Shown here: in pieces, positions 57,129-64,000 of the stretch
How positions within the stretch are numbered: position 1 is the stretch's first letter
Layout: every line of letters starts with the position of its first letter
Source: Pseudomonas mucidolens
Lineage (GTDB): Bacteria > Pseudomonadota > Gammaproteobacteria > Pseudomonadales > Pseudomonadaceae
DNA: 64,000 bases
Direction: 5' to 3'
NCBI RefSeq assembly: GCF_900106045.1
Contig: NZ_LT629802.1
Coordinates: forward strand, 496,001-560,000
Notes under the pieces: generated by a model
The model's database searches: none
Seen by the model: only the letters and a program-made list of their open reading frames with translations
What the model was told of the DNA's origin: nothing
Position numbers and translations under genes: made by a program

Positions 57129-58304
57129 TCAACCTGTGTTCAACTCGGTAATGGCCTCAACCAGTACATTGATGTCCGCAGCAGAGGTCAGCAACCCCGG
57201 TGTCACCCGTATACAGGTGCCGAACGCCGCGCCGACGCGAGTAGTGGTGAACAGGTTGTAATCCTCGAGCAAGCGCTGGGCCATCAGCTGTTGATCGCGC
57301 CCGACAAACTTGAACGCCGTAATCGCGCAATACAGCCTTGGATCATCCGAGGTCAGCACCTCAACCCCAGGCAATGCCCGCACCTGGCTCACCCAAAGAT
57401 TGCGCAGGTAGTTCATCCGCGCACCTTTGGCCGCCGCGCCACCCAAGGCCCGGTGCTCTTCGAACACCTGCGGCAAGGTCATCAATGCAGGGATATTGGG
57501 CGTGCTGTAGGGCGTGCGCGCGCGAACATCGGTGGCTGGGTAATGGAACTCTCCCATGTCCGGATCGATGTCCGCCAACCGCTCAGGTGCGATGTAGATA
57601 AAGCCCAGGGTCAGGGGCGCGCCAATCCATTTGTGCAGGTTGAAACCGGCAAACGCGATGCCCAGCCGCGCAAGGTTAAACTCGATCTGGCCCAGCGCGT
57701 GGGCGCCATCCAGGATGATATCGACGCCGTGTTCCCTGGCTGCGGTGGCAATGGCTTCCACCGGCATCACCAAGCCGGTGCGATGAGTCACGTAAGTCAG
57801 CGCCATGAGCTTGAGGCGCGGATAGCGGGTGAAGGCGTCACGGTAGGTCTGCAGCAAGCTCTCGAAACTGGCGGGATGGGCATGGGCAAGCTCGATGACT
57901 TCCACGTCGCGATAACGGGCGAGCCAGCGCATGGCGCCCTTGACCGTGTCGTACTCGAGGTCGCTGATCAGGACCTGATCGCCGGGTTGCAGGCGGTTGT
58001 AGTTGCGAATCAGCGATTGCAAGGCATCGGACGCGCAGCGGGTGAACGCGACAGCGTCCGGCTCGGCATCCAGCAATTGCGCCAGCAGTTTGCGGATCGC
58101 GACATTTTCCCCTTGCTCGAAACGTTGGCGTACATGCACCGAGTTACTGCGGTTGATAAAGGCAACGTGTGCTTGATAGTGCGCCAGCACCTCACGGCTC
58201 ATGCGCCCGAAGTAACCGTTCTCCAGGTTGATCGGGCCGGGCTCAAGGTCATAACCCTGGGCGATGACCTGCCAGTGACGCTCATTGTCTGCATTGCATG
58301 GCAT
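57129..58304 (-). CDS. Class V aminotransferase (isopenicillin-N-epimerase/cysteine-desulfurase-like)
   Basis: A 391-residue PLP enzyme of the NifS/class V superfamily. The PLP lysine is in FAGFNLHKWIGAPL; DGAHALGQIEFNL is the cofactor aspartate-histidine block; VAFTRCASDALQSLIRNY binds PLP phosphate. The family includes isopenicillin N epimerase and cysteine desulfurases; the reaction here is unknown. ATG 58304 is used; the frame is open upstream in the adjacent gene. It is 11 bp after the DUF3820 gene, probably co-transcribed. Confidence 0.85.
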   Translation of the reverse strand: MPCNADNERHWQVIAQGYDLEPGPINLENGYFGRMSREVLAHYQAHVAFINRSNSVHVRQRFEQGENVAIRKLLAQLLDAEPDAVAFTRCASDALQSLIRNYNRLQPGDQVLISDLEYDTVKGAMRWLARYRDVEVIELAHAHPASFESLLQTYRDAFTRYPRLKLMALTYVTHRTGLVMPVEAIATAAREHGVDIILDGAHALGQIEFNLARLGIAFAGFNLHKWIGAPLTLGFIYIAPERLADIDPDMGEFHYPATDVRARTPYSTPNIPALMTLPQVFEEHRALGGAAAKGARMNYLRNLWVSQVRALPGVEVLTSDDPRLYCAITAFKFVGRDQQLMAQRLLEDYNLFTTTRVGAAFGTCIRVTPGLLTSAADINVLVEAITELNTG

Positions 58305-58315
58305 GACGTGCGCTC

Positions 58316-58552
58316 TTAGTGACGAGGGGCGGGCTTGCTGTGTTTGGCGCGCAACGGTTCTAGCAGCTCGGACAGGCCGTTGTGATCGATTTCCTGCATC
58401 AGCGCCAGCAGGCCGCCCAACTCGCCATGGGGAAACCCTTCGCGAGCGAACCAATTCAGGTACGGGCCGGGCAGGTCGGCAATGATTCGACCCTTGTATT
58501 TGCCGAACGGCATTTCGCGGGTGATCAGCAGTTCAAGCTTTTCGGGATTCAT
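58316..58552 (-). CDS. DUF3820 family protein
   Basis: A 78-residue protein. MPFGKYKGRIIADLPGPYLNWFAREGFPHGELGGLLALMQEIDHNGL is the DUF3820 signature (fold seen near exonuclease-related proteins). Function unknown; P. aeruginosa has a homologue called a quorum-sensing-regulated virulence factor. ATG 58552 is followed 11 bp downstream of its stop by the class V aminotransferase gene. Confidence 0.9.
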   Translation of the reverse strand: MNPEKLELLITREMPFGKYKGRIIADLPGPYLNWFAREGFPHGELGGLLALMQEIDHNGLSELLEPLRAKHSKPAPRH

Positions 58553-58700
58553 GGGGCTTCAGGCGTTTGGGTCGAGGACTTCAAAAATACAGGCATTCTG
58601 CATGAAGGCCAAATGACAGATCATGCAAATAGCGCGCATACAGTTTTTTTGATTATTGTTAAGTTGTTGATTTTTATTGGTTAGTTGTTTTCAAAAAACC

Positions 58701-58716
58701 TGGCACGGGTGCTGCA
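58701..58716 (+). promoter_or_regulatory. Sigma-54 promoter of the DUF2383 gene
   Basis: TGGCACGGGTGCTGCA: -24 TGGCAC is perfect, -12 is CTGCA against TTGCA, and GG to GC spacing is exactly 10. The predicted start is near 58727, 33 nt before ATG 58760. An AT-rich stretch (58635-58690) lies upstream, as often where IHF bends DNA. Confidence 0.75.
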
Positions 58717-58759
58717 ATCTCTATTGCAACCTTCATCAACCTGCATAAGGAATTGAAAA

Positions 58760-59227
58760 ATGACTGATATCAACAAAGAATCGATCTCTGTTCTGAACCA
58801 CCTGATCCAGACCAGCAAAGACGGTCAGGAAGGCTTCAAGACATGTGCTGAAGACATCAAGCATCCGGAACTCAAAGCGCTCTTCGTAAAACGTGCCGCC
58901 GACTGCGCTACCGGTGCTGCTGAACTGCAGGCTGCTGTGCGCGCCATGGGCGGCGATCCGGAAGATTCCGGCAGCGTCGCGGGTGCGCTGCACCGTGGTT
59001 GGGTCGACGTGAAGTCGATGGTGACCGGTAAAGACGAAGAAGCGGTGTTGAACGAAGCCGAGCGCGGTGAAGACCACGCACTGAAGGCCTACAAGGAAGC
59101 GATCGAGAAGATCAACAAGCACAATCTGGTCGGCATCCGTGATCTGGTCGAGCGTCAGTTCCACGGGGCGCAACGCAACCATGATCAGGTCAAGGCCCTG
59201 CGTAACCAGGCGCGCGCTCAGTCTTGA
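58760..59227 (+). CDS. PA2169-family four-helix-bundle protein (DUF2383)
   Basis: A 155-residue ferritin-like four-helix bundle. SISVLNHLIQTSKDGQEGFKTCAEDIK, ALFVKRAADCATGAAELQAAVRAMGGDPEDSGSVAGALHRGWVDVKS, EAERGEDHALKAYKEAI match the PA2169/DUF2383 family. Role unknown, probably stress or metal linked. AATTGAAAAATG start with AAGGAATTG upstream. Confidence 0.92.
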   Translation: MTDINKESISVLNHLIQTSKDGQEGFKTCAEDIKHPELKALFVKRAADCATGAAELQAAVRAMGGDPEDSGSVAGALHRGWVDVKSMVTGKDEEAVLNEAERGEDHALKAYKEAIEKINKHNLVGIRDLVERQFHGAQRNHDQVKALRNQARAQS

Positions 59228-59262
59228 GTCGTAGCTGCTTATGAAAAAAAACCGCCGATGCG

Positions 59263-59421
59263 GTAATGCTGTCCAGTTAAGGCTTTTTTGTAGGAGCGAG
59301 CTTGCTCGCGAAGAACTCATAGGCGCCGCGTTTTTCCAGGAAGCACGAGCTGTTGTTGACGTTTTTCGCGAGCAAGCTAGCTCCTACAGTGGCCGCTGTT
59401 TGCTTAACTGAACAGCATTAC
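59263..59421. repeat. REPIN flanked by a 19-bp inverted repeat inside a terminator
   Basis: REP arms at 59289-59312 and 59365-59388 (TGTAGGAGCGAGCTTGCTCG type). They are enclosed by GTAATGCTGTCCAGTTAAG (59263-59281) and its reverse complement at 59403-59421 (18 of 19). Outside that, CGCCGATGCGG occurs on both sides, preceded by A8 on the left and followed by a T run on the right. Downstream of the DUF2383 gene and of phaJ. Confidence 0.8.
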
Positions 59422-59452
59422 GCCGATGCGGGGCTTTTTCGTCGGGGCCGGG

Positions 59453-59923
59453 TCAGCCGATGCTGATGCTCGGCAGTTCGGTCAGGGTCACCACCTGCTG
59501 TTTGCGCGGCGCGAGGATCTCGGCCTCGCCGTCCACCACCAACTCATCGCGCTGGTTGAAGACTTGCGTGGCAATCCGCACGCGGAATTTTGGCAGCTTC
59601 TCGAGAATTTCCAGGCGCACGGTCAGGGTGTCGCCGATTTTTACCGGTTTCTGGAAGCTCATCTGTTGGCCGATATAGATGGTGCCGGGCCCAGGCAGCT
59701 CGCACGCCACGGCGGCACTGATCAGGGCGCCGCTGAACATGCCGTGGGCAATACGCTCCTTGAACATGGTGGCCTTGGCGAATTCGGCATCCAGGTGTAC
59801 CGGATTGTGATCCCCGGACATGGCGGCGAACAGTTGGATGTCGCGCTCTTCAACGGTTTTGCTGTAGCTGGCTTTTTGGCCAACTTCGAGGGCTTCATAC
59901 GGAGTGTTGGTAACCCGGGTCAT
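59453..59923 (-). CDS. phaJ: (R)-specific enoyl-CoA hydratase, MaoC-like (PhaJ)
   Basis: A 156-residue hot-dog hydratase. The catalytic Asp-His is in AAMSGDHNPVHLDAEFAKATMF, followed by RIAHGMFSGALISAAVACELPG. It supplies (R)-3-hydroxyacyl-CoA from beta-oxidation to polyhydroxyalkanoate synthesis. Near fadD1/fadD2 the arrangement matches the PhaJ1 locus of Pseudomonas. Confidence 0.9.
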   Translation of the reverse strand: MTRVTNTPYEALEVGQKASYSKTVEERDIQLFAAMSGDHNPVHLDAEFAKATMFKERIAHGMFSGALISAAVACELPGPGTIYIGQQMSFQKPVKIGDTLTVRLEILEKLPKFRVRIATQVFNQRDELVVDGEAEILAPRKQQVVTLTELPSISIG

Positions 59924-59988
59924 CTATGGGTACATCCTGTGGCTAATCGATAATCTTAATTTGTTGATTCTAAACAAAAAACATACGT

Positions 59989-60933
59989 TCATTCGCAGCG
60001 CGCGGGCCTGCCACGGGTCACGGCCTGTGCCAGCCATGCCAGCACATCGGCGGTCACCGCGTCGCGGTTGGTCTCGTTGAACACTTCGTGGCGCGCCTGC
60101 AGGTAAATGTTCAGTTGCAGATTCTGGCAACCGGCATCACGCAATGCCTCGACGAGACTCTTGAGACGCTTGCCCTCACTGACCGGATCACATTCGCCGC
60201 CCATCACCAGGATCGGCAGGCCGTGATCGATCTGGACGAGATTGGACGCTTTGCTGATTTGCTGCAAGCCGCCCAGCAGGTCGATCCACAGCTGGTTGGT
60301 GCAACGGAAGCCGCACAACGGGTCGTTGATGTACTTGTCGACCTCGTCAGGGTCGCGGCTGAGCCAGTCGAATGCAGTGCGGTTGGGCTTGAAGGCTTTG
60401 TTGAACGAGCCGAATGATAGAAACTCGATCAGCGCGCTTCGGCCCCTGGGCCCTTGGCGCAGACGCTCTGCACGGGCGATCAGGCGCGCCACGCGGTACA
60501 GCGCCACTGGCTGGAAATTCGAACCACTGAGAATCACTCCATGCAGGCTTGCGCTGTGGTGCAGCAGATAAGCCTGTGCGATGTAACTGCCCATGCTGTG
60601 GCCCAGCAAGATAATCGGCACCCCAGGCGCTTGCTGGCCGATGTGTTGGTTGAGGCTGGCCAGGTCGCCGACCACTTTGTTCCAGCCATCATTCTCGGCA
60701 AACAATCCCAGGGTGCCTGCCTCGGCGGTACGTCCGTGGCCGCGCTGGTCCATGGCGTACAGACCATAACCCGTGTCGCACAAAGCCTGCGCCAGGCGTG
60801 CGTAGCGACCGCTGTGTTCGGCCATGCCGTGGGCCAGCATGATCAACGCCTTGGGCGGCGCATCCGGCAGCCATTGGTTGACGTAGAGACGACTGTGGTC
60901 GTTGGCGGTCAGCCAGAAAGTGGTGTGGTTCAT
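59989..60933 (-). CDS. Alpha/beta hydrolase, monoacylglycerol lipase/lysophospholipase type
   Basis: A 314-residue serine hydrolase (Hydrolase_4). Oxyanion HGMAEHSGRY, nucleophile GHSMGS, acid D in GGECDPVS, and H in QARHEVFNE complete the triad. No signal peptide. ATG 60933 is chosen since the 27 codons before lack similarity. It is placed between phaJ and fadD2 and probably releases fatty acids for activation by FadD. Confidence 0.88.
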   Translation of the reverse strand: MNHTTFWLTANDHSRLYVNQWLPDAPPKALIMLAHGMAEHSGRYARLAQALCDTGYGLYAMDQRGHGRTAEAGTLGLFAENDGWNKVVGDLASLNQHIGQQAPGVPIILLGHSMGSYIAQAYLLHHSASLHGVILSGSNFQPVALYRVARLIARAERLRQGPRGRSALIEFLSFGSFNKAFKPNRTAFDWLSRDPDEVDKYINDPLCGFRCTNQLWIDLLGGLQQISKASNLVQIDHGLPILVMGGECDPVSEGKRLKSLVEALRDAGCQNLQLNIYLQARHEVFNETNRDAVTADVLAWLAQAVTRGRPARCE

Positions 60934-61143
60934 GGCGCTTCCTTTGCTCAGGGTCGTTGCAGTGTATAGCTCATCCTTGGGCAGCCGTCCGATCAGCCCC
61001 GGCCTCAGGCGCAAGATTCATACAATCAATGACACGGTTCAGTGTATTTGCCTGTTTAGTCATAGCTGCTAACGTCCGTGAAGCTCCGCTTCCTATAAGT
61101 AGCAGGACGCGGCCGGGCACATTCAGGTAAGAGGACAAGAATA

Positions 61144-62832
61144 ATGCAACCTGATTTCTGGAATGACAAACGCGCGAAGGGTGTTTCCAGCGAGCTTGAC
61201 CTGACGGCGTACAAGTCAGTGATCGAAGTCTTCGAGCGTTCCTGCAAAGCCTTTGCCGACCGTCCGGCATTCAGCAACATGGGGATCACCCTGACTTATG
61301 CCGACCTTGAACGCCAAAGTGCAGCGTTCGCCGGTTACCTGCAACACCAGACCGATCTCAAGCCGGGCGATCGCATTGCGGTGCAGATGCCCAACGTTTT
61401 GCACTATCCGATTGCTGTGTTTGGCGCTCTGCGTGCCGGACTGACCGTGGTCAATACCAATCCGTTATACACCCCGCGGGAGATGCGTCATCAGTTCAGG
61501 GATGCGGGCATTCGTGCGCTGGTCTACCTCAACCTGTTCGGTTCGCGGGTCGAGGAGGTGGCGGCTGACACCGAGATCGAATACTTGATCGAAGCCAGGA
61601 TGGGGGATTTCATGCCCGCCGCCAAAGGCTGGTTGATCAACACCGTGGTCGACAAGGTGAAGAAGATGGTCCCGGCCTACAACCTGCCCCGGGCGGTATC
61701 GTTCAAGCGGGCGTTGCGGATGGGCGCAGGCCTGAGCGTCACGCGGCATCCGGTGACCCTGGATGATATCGCTGTGCTGCAGTACACCGGCGGTACAACC
61801 GGGCTGGCCAAGGGGGCAATGCTGACCCACGGTAACCTGGTGGCCAACATGCAGCAGGTTCGAGCCTGCATGTCGCAGGTCGACGAGAACGGCCATCCAC
61901 TGATCAAGGAAGGGCAGGAGGTGATGATCGCACCGCTGCCGCTGTACCACATCTATGCATTCACCGCGAATTGCATGTGCATGATGGTGACTGGCAACCA
62001 CAACGTGCTGATCACCAATCCCCGCGACATTGGCGGCTTCATCAAGGAACTGAAGAAGTGGCGTTTTTCCGCGCTGCTGGGGCTTAACACGCTTTTCGTC
62101 GCGCTGATGGATCATCCCGACTTCAAGACCCTGGATTTCTCCAGCCTGAAGATTACCAATTCCGGTGGCACCGCCCTGGTCAAGGCCACCGCCGAGCGCT
62201 GGGAGCAAATCACCGGATGCTCCATCGGTGAAGGCTACGGGCTGACCGAAACATCGCCGGTGGCCAGCACCAATCCTTACGGCAGTCAGTCACGCCTGGG
62301 GACGGTTGGCATTCCGGTGCCGGGCACGGCAATGAAGGTGATTGATGATGACGGCATCGAGTTACCCTTGGGTGAGCGCGGCGAATTGTGCATCAAGGGG
62401 CCACAGGTGATGAAGGGTTACTGGCAGCAACCGGACGCCACTGCCGAGGCCCTGGACGCCGAAGGCTGGCTCAAGACCGGTGATATCGCGGTGATCGACC
62501 CGGACGGCTTTGTACGCATTGTCGACCGCAAGAAGGACTTGATCATTGTCTCGGGCTTCAATGTCTATCCCAACGAGATCGAAGACGTGGTGATGGGCCA
62601 TCCGGCTGTTGCCAACTGCGCGGTGATTGGCGTGCCTGACGAGCGTACCGGCGAAGCGGTGAAGCTGTTTGTGGTACCTCGCGCCGAAGGTGTGAGCCTT
62701 GAAGAATTAAAGGCTTACTGCAAGGCCAACTTCACGGGTTACAAAGTGCCCAAACACATTGTGTTAAGAGAATCGTTACCGATGACGCCGGTGGGCAAGA
62801 TTTTGCGTAGAGAACTGCGCGATATGGCTTAG
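61144..62832 (+). CDS. fadD2: Long-chain fatty acid-CoA ligase FadD2
   Basis: A 562-residue acyl-CoA synthetase. The P-loop YTGGTTGLAKGAMLTHGNL, APLPLYHIYAFT, GYGLTETSPV, and the C-terminal KTGDIAVIDPDGFVRIVDRKKDLIIVSGFNVYPNEIEDV are diagnostic. AAGAATAATG includes an AANAANAA motif at 61137-61144. Tandem with fadD1, the Pseudomonas arrangement. Confidence 0.95.
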   Translation: MQPDFWNDKRAKGVSSELDLTAYKSVIEVFERSCKAFADRPAFSNMGITLTYADLERQSAAFAGYLQHQTDLKPGDRIAVQMPNVLHYPIAVFGALRAGLTVVNTNPLYTPREMRHQFRDAGIRALVYLNLFGSRVEEVAADTEIEYLIEARMGDFMPAAKGWLINTVVDKVKKMVPAYNLPRAVSFKRALRMGAGLSVTRHPVTLDDIAVLQYTGGTTGLAKGAMLTHGNLVANMQQVRACMSQVDENGHPLIKEGQEVMIAPLPLYHIYAFTANCMCMMVTGNHNVLITNPRDIGGFIKELKKWRFSALLGLNTLFVALMDHPDFKTLDFSSLKITNSGGTALVKATAERWEQITGCSIGEGYGLTETSPVASTNPYGSQSRLGTVGIPVPGTAMKVIDDDGIELPLGERGELCIKGPQVMKGYWQQPDATAEALDAEGWLKTGDIAVIDPDGFVRIVDRKKDLIIVSGFNVYPNEIEDVVMGHPAVANCAVIGVPDERTGEAVKLFVVPRAEGVSLEELKAYCKANFTGYKVPKHIVLRESLPMTPVGKILRRELRDMA

Positions 62833-63153
62833 AACGCGTCAAGTTACAGGCGGCAAGTTAAGGAACAGCCACTCTTTCTTGCCGCTTGACCCCTCTATTC
62901 CGAGTCTTTCAAGCTTTTTTTTGCTCTGTAGAATTTTTGCTCTAAAAATGACCAATAGATGTTCTTGAGTCGTGTTTATGACTGTAGGGGCTTCTTTTGG
63001 CTCTAGGCGGCTCCTGGCAAAGCTGCTACTCTCGGCCCGCTTTGTGACCTCTCGGCCTGCTTGAAACAGCCGGAATCACCCTGAAAAAGACAAACAAATA
63101 ATAATCGCATCAAATGCGGTGAACGAATTCGCGTCGCTGAGGAGTGGGCTTCC
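62833..63153. other. Gene-free stretch between fadD2 and fadD1
   Basis: 320 bp. GTCAAG...CGGCAAG (62838-62862) is inverted by CTTGCCGCTTGAC (62879-62891), a hairpin of the CAAGCT repeat family after fadD2. The rest is AT-richer and holds the fadD1 promoter. No gene is recognised. Confidence 0.55.
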
Positions 63154-64000
63154 ATGATCGAAGACTTTTGGAAGGATAAGTACCCCGCCGGGATTGCTGC
63201 ACAGATCAATCCAGACGAGTATCCAAATATTCAGGCGGTACTAAAACAGTCCTGCCAGCGCTTCGCCAACAAACCGGCTTTCAGCAACCTGGGAAAGACA
63301 ATCACCTACGGTGAGTTGTTTGAATTGTCCGGCGCTTTTGCCGCGTATCTGCAACAGCATACCGACTTGCAGCCCGGTGATCGAATCGCCGTGCAATTGC
63401 CTAACGTCCTGCAATACCCGGTTGCGGTATTCGGCGCTATCCGTGCCGGCCTGATCGTGGTTAACACCAACCCGCTGTACACCGCGCGGGAAATGGAACA
63501 CCAGTTCAATGATTCCGGCGCCAAGGCTTTGGTGTGCCTGGCGAACATGGCGCATCTGGCTGAGAAAGTCGTACCCAAGACCTCCGTCAAGCATGTGATC
63601 GTCACCGAAGTGGCCGACCTGTTGCCGCCGCTCAAGCGGTTGTTGATCAACAGTGTCATCAAGTACGTGAAGAAAATGGTCCCGGCCTATCATTTGCCCC
63701 AGGCCCTCAAGTTCAATGATGTCCTGGCCAAGGGGCATGGCAAGCCCGTCAACGAAGCCAATCCCGACAGCGATGATGTCGCAGTGCTGCAATACACTGG
63801 CGGCACCACCGGCGTGGCCAAGGGCGCGATGCTGACTCACCGCAACCTGGTGGCCAGCATGCTGCAGTGCAAGGCGCTGATGGGCTCTAACCTGCACGAA
63901 GGGTGCGAGATCCTGATCACGCCGTTGCCGCTGTATCACATTTATGTCTTCACCTTTCATTGCATGGCGATGATGTTGATCGGTAACCACAACATCCTGA
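63154..64000 (+). CDS. fadD1: Long-chain fatty acid-CoA ligase FadD1 (N-terminal part)
   Basis: Starts at ATG 63154 (GAGGAGTGGGCTTCC upstream) and is cut by the window end after about 282 codons. MIEDFWKDKYPAGIAAQINPDEYPNIQAVL is the FadD1 N-terminus; the P-loop YTGGTTGVAKGAMLTHRNL is included, as is TPLPLYHIYVFTFHCM. It is a paralogue of the adjacent fadD2 and prefers long-chain fatty acids in P. aeruginosa. Confidence 0.95.
   Translation, partial: MIEDFWKDKYPAGIAAQINPDEYPNIQAVLKQSCQRFANKPAFSNLGKTITYGELFELSGAFAAYLQQHTDLQPGDRIAVQLPNVLQYPVAVFGAIRAGLIVVNTNPLYTAREMEHQFNDSGAKALVCLANMAHLAEKVVPKTSVKHVIVTEVADLLPPLKRLLINSVIKYVKKMVPAYHLPQALKFNDVLAKGHGKPVNEANPDSDDVAVLQYTGGTTGVAKGAMLTHRNLVASMLQCKALMGSNLHEGCEILITPLPLYHIYVFTFHCMAMMLIGNHNIL

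Overview
The window is a chromosomal segment of a Pseudomonas of the P. fluorescens group. The grounds are near-identity of many products to known Pseudomonas proteins, several gene neighbourhoods that match Pseudomonas chromosomes (cpxR-spy-cpxA; imelysin-bifA-sodB-argO-argP; gts-oprB-hexR-zwf-pgl-eda; phaJ-lipase-fadD2-fadD1), and dense intergenic REP/REPIN palindromes of the TGTAGGAGCGAGCTTGCTCG and GTGGGAGCGGGCTTGCTCGC types typical of that group. No plasmid or prophage backbone is seen. All calls rest on reading the sequence and on remembered family features; no database search was run.

Layout. 1-5.3 kb: the end of queC, a tRNA-Lys, a RES-Xre toxin-antitoxin pair, lldD with a divergent LysR gene, and nadA. 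5.3-14.6 kb: a perfect 47-bp inverted repeat, an RDD membrane protein, a cold-shock protein, then the glycine/serine catabolic operon gcvH-gcvP-sdaA-gcvT under a visible sigma-54 promoter with three upstream 18-bp sites for the adjacent TyrR-type activator gcsR. 14.5-20.2 kb: a small DUF5064-like protein, a broken carbamate kinase gene, a class III CoA transferase, and a Cpx-like envelope-stress unit (regulator, Spy-like chaperone, kinase). 20.2-27.3 kb: yciI-yciB facing rnm-yciO-scpA-scpB, then a complete IS110-family element inserted inside a REP sequence, a DUF1289 gene and rluB.

27.3-36 kb: aroP preceded by two short open frames; a 390-residue unrecognised protein behind a canonical hrp box (orphan type III effector candidate); arfB; an MFS exporter; small proteins; an AraC regulator; and trkH/trkI. 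36-43.6 kb: imelysin lipoprotein, bifA (c-di-GMP phosphodiesterase), sodB, argO/argP and an NAD-dependent epimerase/dehydratase. 43.7-57 kb is one sugar-uptake and Entner-Doudoroff block: AGE-family isomerase, gtsABCD, oprB, hexose-6-phosphate mutarotase, hexR, zwf, pgl, eda. Sugar enters by OprB and GtsABCD, is isomerised and phosphorylated, and is cleaved via Zwf-Pgl-(Edd)-Eda, with HexR as local repressor. 57-64 kb: a class V aminotransferase, a DUF3820 protein, a DUF2383 four-helix protein behind a sigma-54 promoter, then a fatty-acid/PHA cluster (phaJ, lipase, fadD2, fadD1 cut by the window end).

Most interesting: (1) the IS110 element's 210-nt leader can be folded by eye into a full bridge RNA whose four guide segments match the REP target and the element's own ends; (2) the hrp-box-driven orphan effector candidate; (3) a duplicated promoter module (GTCAC-N6-GTGAC plus downstream elements at identical spacing) before both the AGE isomerase and gtsA; (4) a sigma-54 promoter before the DUF2383 gene; (5) short leader frames before aroP.
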